From Bog-756 sp963776225 (GTDB lineage Bacteria; Actinomycetota; Acidimicrobiia; Acidimicrobiales; RAAP-2), in assembly GCA_963776225.1 (NCBI GenBank), contig CAVZLL010000004.1:124001-188000 (forward strand): a stretch of 64,000 nt of DNA. The letters run 5' to 3'. The translations under genes and the position numbers were made by a program. Below the pieces are notes generated by a model. It was not told the origin of the DNA and searched no databases. It saw only the letters and a program-made list of their open reading frames with translations. Each line of letters opens with the position of its first letter. Position 1 is the first letter of the stretch. Shown here in pieces: positions 34,155 through 42,322 of this stretch.

Positions 34155-34631
34155 GTGCTCACCAGCGGCTTCAACCACGTGGCCACGCTCACCAACGACG
34201 CGGCCCGCCTGCACCGCTTCTACGAGGAGGTGTTCGACGCGGAGGTGCTCCGGGACGGACCCGAGATCGACGGGAACGACGGCGTCCGCCTCTCCGTCGT
34301 GAAGCTCGGGCCGTGGTCGGAGCTCAACGTGTTCCAGATCGAGGGCAACACCGAAGCCGACCGGCAGATCCCCATGTTCGGGCGGGGTCGGCTCGACCAC
34401 TTCGCGCTCCAGGCCGCCTCGATCGACGCGTTCGAGACCATCCGGGACCGGCTCATCGCGCGGGGCGCCGCCGACGCGTTCGTGACCGACTTCGGTCCCG
34501 TGTTGAGCGTCTTCTTCCGTGACCCGGACGGTCTCGAGGGTGAGGTCTGCGTGACCAACCCCGACGCCGTGCCCGGGATCGCCAACCCACCGGGGACTCC
34601 GTCCGCCCGGTACGTGGCTTCCGCCGACTGA
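34155..34631 (+). CDS. VOC-superfamily (glyoxalase/bleomycin-resistance fold) protein
   Basis: The 158-residue protein shows the paired beta-alpha-beta-beta-beta repeats of the VOC fold: FNHVATLTNDAARLHRFYEEVF at the start (first metal His) and LDHFALQA at the second repeat, then SVFFRDPDGLEGE with the terminal Glu ligand. The substrate is unknown. I chose the GTG at 34155, 11 bases after the previous stop. A CTG at 34140 overlapping that stop is also in frame. Confidence 0.82.
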   Translation: MLTSGFNHVATLTNDAARLHRFYEEVFDAEVLRDGPEIDGNDGVRLSVVKLGPWSELNVFQIEGNTEADRQIPMFGRGRLDHFALQAASIDAFETIRDRLIARGAADAFVTDFGPVLSVFFRDPDGLEGEVCVTNPDAVPGIANPPGTPSARYVASAD

Positions 34632-34654
34632 GTCCCGGCCGACCCGGAACACCA

Positions 34655-35836
34655 TTGCCCGGAGACGGTGGCGAGCCCGGACCGGTGCCGCTGCGCACCA
34701 TCGCCGGACAGTGGGGGCGGATCGGGTGCATCGGGTTCGGCGGCCCCCCGGCCCACATCGGGCTCCTGCGCACCCTCTGCGTGGAGCAGCGGCAGTGGCT
34801 CTCGCCGGAGGAATTCGAGGACGGCATCGCAGCGACCAACCTCCTGCCCGGACCGGCCTCCACCCAGCTGGCCATCCTGACCGCCTGGCGGGTCGGGGGC
34901 GCGGCGGGCGCGCTGGTCGGGGGACTCTGCTTCATCCTGCCCGGTCTGGCGGTGATCCTCGCTCTCTCGGTCCTCTTCCTCGCCCCCCACCCCCCGCTGT
35001 GGGTCCGTGGGGCGGCTGCCGGTGCCGGTGCCGCGGTCCCGGTGGTCGCGCTCCAGGCCGCGCGCGGGCTGGTGCCGGGCAGTTGGCGCCGGGCCGGGAC
35101 CGTGGGGTCCGCGCGGTCCCGCTGGGTGGCCTACGCGGTCTCGGGAACGGTGGCCGCGGCCACGGTCGGACCATGGCTGGTGCTGGTCCTGGCCGGCTGC
35201 GGGGCGGTGGAGGCGACCATCCGGACCGCGCCCCGCCGGGCGGATCGGGCGCCCCGCCCGGCGGGGGTGCCGGTGGTGCTCGGACCGGTCGTGGCGGCCG
35301 GGGGGATCGGCGCGTTGGCCTGGGTCGCCCTCAAGGTCGGCCTCTTCTCCTACGGCGGCGGATTCGTGATCGTCCCCCTCATGCAGCACGACGCCGTGCA
35401 CACCTACCACTGGATGAGCTCGGGGCAGTTCCTCGACGCGGTCGCGCTCGGTCAGATCACCCCCGGCCCGGTGGTCCAGACGGTCGCCGTGGTCGGGTAC
35501 GCGGCGGCGGGCATCGGTGGGGGTCTTCTCGCCGCGGCCGTCGCCTTCGGTCCATCGTTCGTCTTCGTGCTGGCGGGCGGACGACACTTCGACCGCCTCC
35601 GCGCCAACACCTGGGCCCAGGGGTTCCTCGCCGGTGCCGGTCCTGCGTCGATCGGTGCCATCGCCGGCTCTACGGTTCCCCTCGCACTCGCCCTGACCCA
35701 CCTCTGGCAGGTCGGGATCCTGCTCCTCGCGGCGGTCTGGCTGATCGGCCTCCGCCGCAGCGCGATCAGCGCACTGCTGGCCGGCGGGCTCCTCGGCCTG
35801 GCCGCTGCCTACGCCGGTCTGTCGCTCCGGGTCTGA
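34655..35836 (+). CDS. chrA: Chromate transporter, ChrA family (two CHR domains)
   Basis: The 393-residue membrane protein has two CHR domains. The first has FGGPPAHIGLLR and LLPGPASTQLAI; the second has FSYGGGFVIVPLMQ and GQITPGPVVQTVAVVGY. Family members export chromate or act on other oxyanions. The first possible start is TTG at 34655; a GTG at 34684 (VPLRTIAGQWG) is an alternative, and there is no clear ribosome site for either. It is preceded at 23 bases by the VOC gene. Confidence 0.9.
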   Translation: MPGDGGEPGPVPLRTIAGQWGRIGCIGFGGPPAHIGLLRTLCVEQRQWLSPEEFEDGIAATNLLPGPASTQLAILTAWRVGGAAGALVGGLCFILPGLAVILALSVLFLAPHPPLWVRGAAAGAGAAVPVVALQAARGLVPGSWRRAGTVGSARSRWVAYAVSGTVAAATVGPWLVLVLAGCGAVEATIRTAPRRADRAPRPAGVPVVLGPVVAAGGIGALAWVALKVGLFSYGGGFVIVPLMQHDAVHTYHWMSSGQFLDAVALGQITPGPVVQTVAVVGYAAAGIGGGLLAAAVAFGPSFVFVLAGGRHFDRLRANTWAQGFLAGAGPASIGAIAGSTVPLALALTHLWQVGILLLAAVWLIGLRRSAISALLAGGLLGLAAAYAGLSLRV

Positions 35837-35880
35837 TCCCCGGATACGGTCGCGCCCTCAGATCCGGGCGGGCTTCGGGG

Positions 35881-36765
35881 TCACGACCCCGGATCGACGC
35901 CGGTGTGGCGGAGTCCATCCCCGGCAGCCGGGCGCCAGTCGGGATGGAGACCCTCGACCAGGGCGAGCTTGAGGGCCCGCACCGTCTGGCCGTTCTCGAG
36001 GGCCTCGGGGTGGTCGACCATCCAGGTGACGGCCGATGCCGGCACCGATGGAGGAGCCCCCGCATAGCGCCCGAGCAGTCCGAGCGCGGCCGAGTTGGCC
36101 TGCTGCCGCTCCGTCTCGACGTACCCGGGATCGACGTTGTAGGCCCTGATCCCGCGGTCCCCGAGCTCGATCGCCAGCAGCGGCGCGAAGCGGTGGAAGG
36201 CGGCTTTGGAGGCCGCGTAGGCCAGGCCCCAGCCCCCCTCCCCCACCGGCGCGGGCGGATCCGCGGTCGCGGTGTGCGAGCTGATGTCGACGATCGTGCC
36301 GCCGCCGCGTTCGAGCATCCCGGGGAGCACCGCCTTGATCAACACGAACTGTGCGACCGCGTTGGCGGACAGTTTCGACTCGAGCTGGGCCACGGAGAGG
36401 TCGAGGATCGAGACCATGCTGCCGGGCGCGGTGTCCACCGCGTTGTTGACGAGGAGGTCGATCCCGTCCCACTCGTCGAGCGCCCGGCCGACGGCCGCCT
36501 CGAGACCCACCCGGTCGTGCAGGTCCGCGACCAGTTCGAGCGACCGGCGACCCTCGGCCCGGATCCCTTCCCCGGTCTCCTCGAGGCTCCCCGGCAGGGG
36601 ACGTCCGCCGCCGGTGTCCGAGTCGTCACGACCCTCGCCCCGCCGCGCGGTCCGCCCGGTCACCGCCACGTCCCACCCCGCTGCTGCGAGGGCGAGGGCG
36701 GTCGCACGGCCGATGCCCCTGGTGGCACCGGTGACCAGTGCACGTCTCTGTTCCGGGGTCGGCAT
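35881..36765 (-). CDS. Short-chain dehydrogenase/reductase
   Basis: The 294-residue enzyme has the SDR cofactor motif TGATRGIG near residue 13, NNAVD, a Ser in the VDISSHTA strand and the catalytic YAASK near residue 180. An insert after TGRTAR (about residues 39-62) is Gly/Asp-rich. The substrate is unknown. I chose the ATG at 36765. It is divergent from the next SDR gene and faces chrA end to end. Confidence 0.88.
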   Translation of the reverse strand: MPTPEQRRALVTGATRGIGRATALALAAAGWDVAVTGRTARRGEGRDDSDTGGGRPLPGSLEETGEGIRAEGRRSLELVADLHDRVGLEAAVGRALDEWDGIDLLVNNAVDTAPGSMVSILDLSVAQLESKLSANAVAQFVLIKAVLPGMLERGGGTIVDISSHTATADPPAPVGEGGWGLAYAASKAAFHRFAPLLAIELGDRGIRAYNVDPGYVETERQQANSAALGLLGRYAGAPPSVPASAVTWMVDHPEALENGQTVRALKLALVEGLHPDWRPAAGDGLRHTGVDPGS

Positions 36766-36862
36766 CCGTCCGTGTCTACCAGATCCGGTGACGGGCGGAC
36801 CCGGACGGTGTGCGAGCATGAGCGGGCGCCCGGGGTCCGGACCCTCCGGCGATGGGGGAACC

Positions 36863-37744
36863 ATGGACGATCTCGCAGGCAAGGTGGCGGTGGTGACCGG
36901 CGGTGCCGCCGGCATCGGCAGGGGCATCGTCGGCGCCCTCCTCGAGGAAGGCGCCCGGGTGGTCGTGGCAGACATCGAGGCGCCGGTGCTCGAACGGGCC
37001 GTGGCCGAGCTCGCCACCCGCGGTGAGGTCCGTGGCGTGGTGACCGACGTCTCCGACTCGGCCTCGGTGACCTCGCTCGCCGAGACCGTCTACGGGGAGC
37101 TCGGTGCCTGCCATGTCCTGTGGAACAACGCAGGGGTGACCTCCGGCGGCGGGGGCAATCCCTGGGAGCAGGAGCCGAACGACTGGCGCTGGTGCTTCGG
37201 CGTCAACGTCTTCGGCACGGCAAACGGGGTCCTCGAGTTCGTCCCCCGGATGATCGCTTCGGGCGAGGAGGGAATGGTGGTGTCGACCTCGTCGGGCGAC
37301 GGGGGCATCGCACCGGTCCCCTACGCCTCGGTCTACGCCTCCTCCAAGGCGGCGGTGAGCTGTTTCACCGAGGCCCTGGCGCACCAGTTCGCGGCGCAGG
37401 ACACCAACCTGCGTGCCGCGGTGTTCTATCCCTCGGGCGGTCTCCTGGAGACCGGGCTGTGGGAGGCCCAGCGGAACCGGCCGGATGCGCTGGCCAGGGT
37501 CCGGCCGCGGCCACCCGCACCGGGAACCACCTTCGCCGAGTTCAAGGAGGCCCTCGCCGCAGCCGGTCGACCGACCGACACCGTCGATCTCGACGAGCTC
37601 GGACGGTTCGCGGTGCGGGGCCTCAAGGAGGGCCGCTTCGTCATCGGCCACGACCTCGACCGGGCCGGGCGGCTGCTCCACGCACGGGCGGACGCGATCG
37701 CCCGGGGCGCCCTGCCACCGTCCGCGCTCGATCTGCTCGGCTGA
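36863..37744 (+). CDS. Short-chain dehydrogenase/reductase
   Basis: The 293-residue enzyme has TGGAAGIG near residue 14, NNAGV, SSGDGG and the catalytic Tyr-Lys in YASSK near residue 156. The PSGG segment and the C-terminal region, longer than in FabG, recall SDRs that act on steroid or terpenoid-type substrates. The ATG at 36863 is preceded by GGGGGA. The downstream amidohydrolase begins 95 bases later on the same strand. Confidence 0.88.
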   Translation: MDDLAGKVAVVTGGAAGIGRGIVGALLEEGARVVVADIEAPVLERAVAELATRGEVRGVVTDVSDSASVTSLAETVYGELGACHVLWNNAGVTSGGGGNPWEQEPNDWRWCFGVNVFGTANGVLEFVPRMIASGEEGMVVSTSSGDGGIAPVPYASVYASSKAAVSCFTEALAHQFAAQDTNLRAAVFYPSGGLLETGLWEAQRNRPDALARVRPRPPAPGTTFAEFKEALAAAGRPTDTVDLDELGRFAVRGLKEGRFVIGHDLDRAGRLLHARADAIARGALPPSALDLLG

Positions 37745-37819
37745 TGGCTACCGTGGGAGGACCGGGAGCAGGCCGGGACGACCCGACCGGAGCGAGCGGG
37801 CCGGACGAGGAGGGACGCG

Positions 37820-37843
37820 ATGAGCAGCGGTCTCGGAGCATGA
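37820..37843 (+). other. Possible seven-codon leader peptide upstream of the amidohydrolase
   Basis: An ATG at 37820, preceded by GGAGGG, opens a seven-codon frame (MSSGLGA) whose TGA overlaps the ATG of the amidohydrolase (ATGA). The stronger ribosome site serves the leader, which could feed ribosomes to the gene by re-initiation. It could equally be an accident of sequence. Confidence 0.3.
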
Positions 37844-39084
37844 GCACCGATCTCGCGCCCGACCGCCGCTACACGGTGATCTCGTCGGATGCCCACGCGG
37901 GGGCGGACATCCCCGACTACCGGCCCTACCTCGCCTCGCGGTGGCACGATCAGTTCGACGCCTGGGCCGCGACCTACGTGAACCCCTTCGCCGACCTGCT
38001 GGCACCGACCGCCTACCGCAGCTGGGACTCGGAGCGGCGCCTCGCCGAGAACGACGCCGACGGCATCGCCGCCGAGGTGCTCTTCCCGAACACGGTCCCG
38101 CCGTTCTTCGAGGAGGGGAGCCTGCTCGCGCTCCCGCCGACCCAGGAGGACTACGAGCGACGCTGGGCCGGCCTCCAGGCGCACAACCGCTGGCTCGTCG
38201 ACTTCTGCGCGAAGGCCCCGGGCCGGCGGGCCGGGGTGGCCCAGATCTTCGCCAACCGGATCGAGGACACCCTCGCCGAGGTGCGCTGGGCGGCCGCCGC
38301 GTTCGACCCACCCTTCGGCGGGATCCTGCTTCCGTCCCTCCCCCCGGGTTCGGGACTCCCCGGCCTCTGGGAGCCGGCCTACGAGCCGCTCTGGGAGCTC
38401 TGCGAGGAGCTGGGGGTGGTCATCAACATCCACGGCGGCGGCGGCATCCCCGACTACGGGGAGGCCGAAGTGGCCCGGGCCATCATGCTGGTCGAGATCC
38501 CCTGGTTCTCGCACCGGTCGGTCTGGCACCTCGTGTTCGGCGGTGTGCTCGAGCGCCACCCCGGTCTTCGGATCGTCCTCACCGAGCAAGGGCTCGCCTG
38601 GATTCCCCGGGGGCTCGAGACCCTCGACTGGTTCTACGGCCGGATGACCCTCGGGGATGCGGCGGAGGCCAACTTCTTCGGGGCGGCCGCCAAGGGGATG
38701 TCCATGACCCCCTCGGAGTACTTCGCCCGCAACTTCTCGGTCGGTGCCAGCTTCCTGCGCTCCAGCGAGGCGGCGGTGCGCCACGAGGTCGGGGTCGAGC
38801 GGATCATGTGGGGCGCCGACTACCCCCACTCGGAAGGGTCGTACCCGTACAGCCTGGCCGCCCTGCGGGCGGCGTTCGGGAACTGCGACCCGGCCGAGAC
38901 CCAGCTCATGCTCGAGACCAACGTCTCCCGGGTGTACGGCTTCGATCTCGATGCCCTCCGGACGGTCGGAGACCGGATCGGCCCGACGGTGGCCGAGGTC
39001 GCCACCCCCCTGCCGGTCGAGGAGTACCCCACCGACTCGACCTGCAACGCCTTCGACCGCCACCAGGTGCTCCGCTCCTGGTGA
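37840..39084 (+). CDS. Amidohydrolase family 2 metal-dependent hydrolase
   Basis: The 414-residue protein belongs to the PF04909 TIM-barrel hydrolases and decarboxylases. It has SSDAHAG at the start, NIHGGGG near residue 196, the SHRSVWH helix, and WGADYPHSEG with the late catalytic Asp and His near residue 326. The Asp-x-His of the first motif replaces the HxH seen in some members. It is a paralogue of the convergent gene at 39166. Likely substrates are cyclic or aromatic acids, as for related actinobacterial catabolic enzymes, but this is inference. Confidence 0.86.
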   Translation: MSTDLAPDRRYTVISSDAHAGADIPDYRPYLASRWHDQFDAWAATYVNPFADLLAPTAYRSWDSERRLAENDADGIAAEVLFPNTVPPFFEEGSLLALPPTQEDYERRWAGLQAHNRWLVDFCAKAPGRRAGVAQIFANRIEDTLAEVRWAAAAFDPPFGGILLPSLPPGSGLPGLWEPAYEPLWELCEELGVVINIHGGGGIPDYGEAEVARAIMLVEIPWFSHRSVWHLVFGGVLERHPGLRIVLTEQGLAWIPRGLETLDWFYGRMTLGDAAEANFFGAAAKGMSMTPSEYFARNFSVGASFLRSSEAAVRHEVGVERIMWGADYPHSEGSYPYSLAALRAAFGNCDPAETQLMLETNVSRVYGFDLDALRTVGDRIGPTVAEVATPLPVEEYPTDSTCNAFDRHQVLRSW

Positions 39085-39105
39085 GTCCCGGCCGGGGACT
39101 CTGAG

Positions 39106-39179
39106 CGGGAGGCTCAGGCGGGAGGCTCAGGCGGGAGGCTCAGGCGGGAGGCTCAGGCGGGAGGCTCAGGCGGGAGGCT
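39106..39179. repeat. 13-bp tandem repeat between convergent amidohydrolase genes
   Basis: Five full copies and one partial copy of CGGGAGGCTCAGG fill the gap between the two convergent genes. Read on the minus strand each unit contains CCCGCCTGA, so every copy repeats the last codons and the stop codon of the 39166 gene. A unit of 13 bases is not a multiple of three, but expansion after the stop codon is harmless. Confidence 0.9.
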
Positions 39180-40443
39180 GCACCCCGTACTCCGCCTTCC
39201 ACCACCGGGCCTCCGCCCGCGCCCGCGGGTCACTGCGGAGGGTGGGGTCCTGGCCGAGCGAGTCGGGCGACGGACCGATCCGTGCGGCGATCGGCCGCAG
39301 CTCGTCGAGGTCGAACCCGTAGACCCGCGCCGCGGTCAGACCGAGCAGCTCTGCGGTGTCGTCCACCGGCACGCCGGCGAAGTCGGCCCGCAGTCTGGCC
39401 GCGGTGTTGGGCCAGGTCCCCTCCGGATGCGGGTAGTCGGTCCCCCACATGACGACGTCGGTCCCGATCACGTACCGCCGCCGGATCTCCTCCTTGGACA
39501 TGGTGGAGGCCCCGATGAACAGGTTGGTGCCGAAGTAGTCGGAGGGGAGCTTGGAGATCTTGCCCTCGAGCATCGCGGCGAGCTTCTTGGTGGTGTGGCC
39601 GCCTCCCATGTACTGGTCCCACTTCCACATCATGTCGGGGGCCCAGTACGCGGCCGCCTCGGTGACCACGAACCGCAGGTCGGGATGGCGCTCGAACGCG
39701 CCGCTGAAAAGCAGGTGCCATGCCGGCCGGACCGCCCACCAGACCACCTCGGCCAGGTAGACCCCGGTGTGGTCGCCGTACTCCTCCATGGGGGCCTCGC
39801 CCGAGTGGGTGTGGACCGGCAGGCCGGCTTCGGCACACGCGGCCCACACCGGGTCGTACGACGCGTCGTTGTAGGGCAGGCGGTCGTGCCACATGGTCGG
39901 GATCATGATCCCCCTGATGCCCGGCTGTGCCGCCACCCACTCGATCTCCTCCGTGGCCCGGTCGACGTCATGGGTGATCGGGACCAGCGCGATGCCGCCC
40001 CGCCGGTGCGGCGAGTGGGAGCACATCTCCGCGAGGAACCGGTTGTGGGCGTGGGCCCCGGCGAATGCGAGCTCCGGATCAGCGATCGCCCCGGCGAAGA
40101 GCCCTGCCCCGAAGGGCGGTGAGGCCATGCCGGTCACCGCATCGGCATCGGCGAAGAGGACGTCGGCCGCGACGCCGTCGGCGTCCAGCTCCTTGTCCCG
40201 GATGACCGGGTCGAACGCGCCCTTGAGGCCCTCCTCGTTCTCGGTCTCCCACCCCATGATGTAGTCGTAGTTGAACTGGAGCGACTCTTCGCGCTGCGCG
40301 GTGCGCTCGGCCAGGTACTCCTCGAAGGCCGGGTGGTACCGGCGTTCGAGATAGGGGCGGTAGTCCTCGCAGGCCAGCCCGGCGTGCCCGTCGGCGGAGA
40401 CCACGAGGTACCGGTCGGAGCCGCTGGCCGGGACGTCGCTCAT
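39166..40443 (-). CDS. Amidohydrolase family 2 metal-dependent hydrolase
   Basis: The 425-residue enzyme is a paralogue of the 37840 product and shares its landmarks: VSADGHAG, VHTHSGEAPMEE near residue 217, RPAWHLLFSG and WGTDYPHPEGTWP near residue 340. The ATG at 40443 overlaps the stop of the acetoacetate-decarboxylase-like gene (ATGA), so it is the last gene of a MaoC-MaoC-ADC-amidohydrolase run. Its final codons belong to a 13-base tandem repeat. Confidence 0.86.
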   Translation of the reverse strand: MSDVPASGSDRYLVVSADGHAGLACEDYRPYLERRYHPAFEEYLAERTAQREESLQFNYDYIMGWETENEEGLKGAFDPVIRDKELDADGVAADVLFADADAVTGMASPPFGAGLFAGAIADPELAFAGAHAHNRFLAEMCSHSPHRRGGIALVPITHDVDRATEEIEWVAAQPGIRGIMIPTMWHDRLPYNDASYDPVWAACAEAGLPVHTHSGEAPMEEYGDHTGVYLAEVVWWAVRPAWHLLFSGAFERHPDLRFVVTEAAAYWAPDMMWKWDQYMGGGHTTKKLAAMLEGKISKLPSDYFGTNLFIGASTMSKEEIRRRYVIGTDVVMWGTDYPHPEGTWPNTAARLRADFAGVPVDDTAELLGLTAARVYGFDLDELRPIAARIGPSPDSLGQDPTLRSDPRARAEARWWKAEYGVQPPA

Positions 40444-41219
40444 CGCGTGGCCCCGAGCACGCTCAGATCGTCGTACCGCTGGTGCATGTACGGCACCAGC
40501 CACTCGGCCGGTACCCGCTCGACCACCTCTCCGACCTGGGAGGAGGAGAGCTCGGCGTACTCGAACGAGAGGATCTTCCCGACCGGGAGGTCCGCCACCG
40601 GATCGAGAGGGGCCTCCAAGAGCTTGCACTCCCCGACCACCGGACGGACCGCGCGTGCCGTCTCGTGCCGGCGGCAGTAGACGAGTGCGGGATCTCCCTC
40701 GAGCCCTACACCGGAGGGGTCCGGCAGGAGCTTGAAGTAGAAGTCGAGCTTGTCGATCTCGTAGCCGGCCTGCTCCGGCCCGAGGGTTCCGGTCACCTCG
40801 GCGATCGTCGAACCCATACGCGCGATGCGCCCGGTGAGGCGGTCCCCGTCGAGGTCGAGCGAGAGCTCGGCGATCTTCTTGGGCTCGCCGAAGGTCTCCC
40901 GCCCGCCGACGGTGGCCTGCTCGGTGGTCATCGGCATCAGGAGCGCGTACTCACCTTCCTGGTCGCGGTGACGGGCACGCACCCCGAACCAGCCCGCGCC
41001 GAACGGAGCGAGGCCGGTCCCCATGTCGACCACCGCGATGCGCAGGCGGGCGGTCGCGACGGACGGCTCGAGCGGCCGCGGCAGCACGTCGGCGACCGCG
41101 TCCGGGTCGGTCTCGAAGATCACGGTCACCGCCTTCGACCAGATCGGGCTCCTGGTCGCCTCGACCTCCCGGTTGGTCACCCGTTCGGGCGGACGGGCAC
41201 CGTATCGGATCTTCCCCAT
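40440..41219 (-). CDS. Acetoacetate decarboxylase-like protein
   Basis: The 259-residue protein matches the acetoacetate decarboxylase superfamily. The segment GRETFGEPKKIAELSL near residue 108 contains the Glu-Pro-Lys-Lys in which true decarboxylases carry the Schiff-base lysine. The superfamily also includes dehydratases and aldolases, so the reaction is not fixed by this alone. AAGGAG lies five bases before the ATG. The context with MaoC hydratases and an amidohydrolase suggests a step in degradation of a cyclic acid. Confidence 0.85.
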   Translation of the reverse strand: MGKIRYGARPPERVTNREVEATRSPIWSKAVTVIFETDPDAVADVLPRPLEPSVATARLRIAVVDMGTGLAPFGAGWFGVRARHRDQEGEYALLMPMTTEQATVGGRETFGEPKKIAELSLDLDGDRLTGRIARMGSTIAEVTGTLGPEQAGYEIDKLDFYFKLLPDPSGVGLEGDPALVYCRRHETARAVRPVVGECKLLEAPLDPVADLPVGKILSFEYAELSSSQVGEVVERVPAEWLVPYMHQRYDDLSVLGATR

Positions 41220-41274
41220 GACGACTCCTTCCCCCGGCGGGACCTCGGCCGCCGCGTCCAGTGTTGCACGGATC

Positions 41275-41727
41275 TCACCCGATGGGCATGGTCAGGCCGG
41301 CCTCCCCCGAGATGTGCTCGCCGAGGTCGTTGGTGGCGCGGAAGGTCACCTCGACCACCCCCTCGTCACCGTCCCGGGTGAGGCCGGAGACCTCGCCGGT
41401 GTAGACGAGCGGATGGCCGGGGAATGCCGGGACGCCCAGCCGGATGGCCAGACGGGTGATCCTGGCATCTGGACCCGCCCAGTCGGTGAGGAACCGGCTG
41501 CAGTACGCGGTGTCGGAGAGGATGTTCATGAAGATGTCGGGAGCACCCTGCGCGTTCGCGTAGTCGCGGTCATGGTGGACGGGCATGAAGTCGCGGGTCG
41601 CGATCGCCCCGGCCACCACCTGGGTCGGGGTCATCTCGACCTCGAGGCGGGTCACCTGGTCGCCGATGCGAAGCCGGGTCCAGACCAGATCGCCGACGCC
41701 CGAACCGGCCGGGCGAGCGGCGGTCAC
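41275..41727 (-). CDS. MaoC-like dehydratase/hydratase
   Basis: The 150-residue single hot-dog domain has the hydratase-2 signature near residue 45: ATRDFMPVHHDRDYA, with catalytic Asp and His, then GAPDIFMN. It would add water to an enoyl-CoA. It overlaps the adjacent MaoC-type gene by four bases. The pair of small MaoC proteins resembles heteromeric hydratases such as ChsH1/ChsH2 of cholesterol side-chain degradation. Confidence 0.85.
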   Translation of the reverse strand: MTAARPAGSGVGDLVWTRLRIGDQVTRLEVEMTPTQVVAGAIATRDFMPVHHDRDYANAQGAPDIFMNILSDTAYCSRFLTDWAGPDARITRLAIRLGVPAFPGHPLVYTGEVSGLTRDGDEGVVEVTFRATNDLGEHISGEAGLTMPIG

Positions 41728-42272
41728 AACGGACCGTCCGGGATGAACTTGAGGATCCGGAACCGTTGGCGACCGACGACCTCTCCGGATGCGACGGTGT
41801 AGGTGGTCAGCCAGGTCACGAAGCGCCCCTTCCCCAATCGGGTCGCCTTGTCCTCCGAGACCGCCTCGAGGACCGTGGCTGCGGAGACCCGTTCGCCCAA
41901 CCCGAGGTACCGCACGATCTCGAATTCGGAGTCGGTCGCCACCGTGGCCACGTAGCCGGCACGGTCGAGGATCGCGAGGGGGCCGTCCGACCGGCTCTCG
42001 ACCGGCGAGCCCCCCCGTTCGCGGATCCCTCGGATCAACGGTGTGGCCATCGTCCAGGTCTGCAGCATGAGGGGCGGCGCGACGATCGAACCGAAGCGCG
42101 ACCGGCTAGCCGCCTCTGCGTCGAGGTAGATGGGGTTGGCGTCTTCGAACGCGGCCACCCAGTGGCGGATCATGGGCTGGTTGACCGGATCGGGTCCCTC
42201 GGAGGCCACCCGCGAACCGAGCGGTCGCCCGATCCACGATGCGAGCTCGTCGTCGAGCAGGTCGTCAGCCAT
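41724..42272 (-). CDS. MaoC N-terminal-type (FAS1-like) dehydratase subunit
   Basis: The 182-residue protein resembles the N-terminal dehydratase domain of MaoC family pairs: IRHWVAAFEDANPIYLD near residue 36 and GSIVAPPLMLQTW near residue 62. It has only the partial active-site motif, as expected for the non-catalytic partner of the 41275 product. The stop overlaps the start of that gene (ATGA), supporting a heteromeric enzyme. I chose the ATG at 42272. Confidence 0.8.
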   Translation of the reverse strand: MADDLLDDELASWIGRPLGSRVASEGPDPVNQPMIRHWVAAFEDANPIYLDAEAASRSRFGSIVAPPLMLQTWTMATPLIRGIRERGGSPVESRSDGPLAILDRAGYVATVATDSEFEIVRYLGLGERVSAATVLEAVSEDKATRLGKGRFVTWLTTYTVASGEVVGRQRFRILKFIPDGPL

Positions 42273-42322
42273 TGGTGGTTGCGGTCGCGCGGTCTCCCGA
42301 CCGTCGGCGTCGACCCGATGAC

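Noticed and set aside
39106..39179. CRISPR array
   Set aside because: The 13-base units follow one another with no spacers and there are no cas genes.
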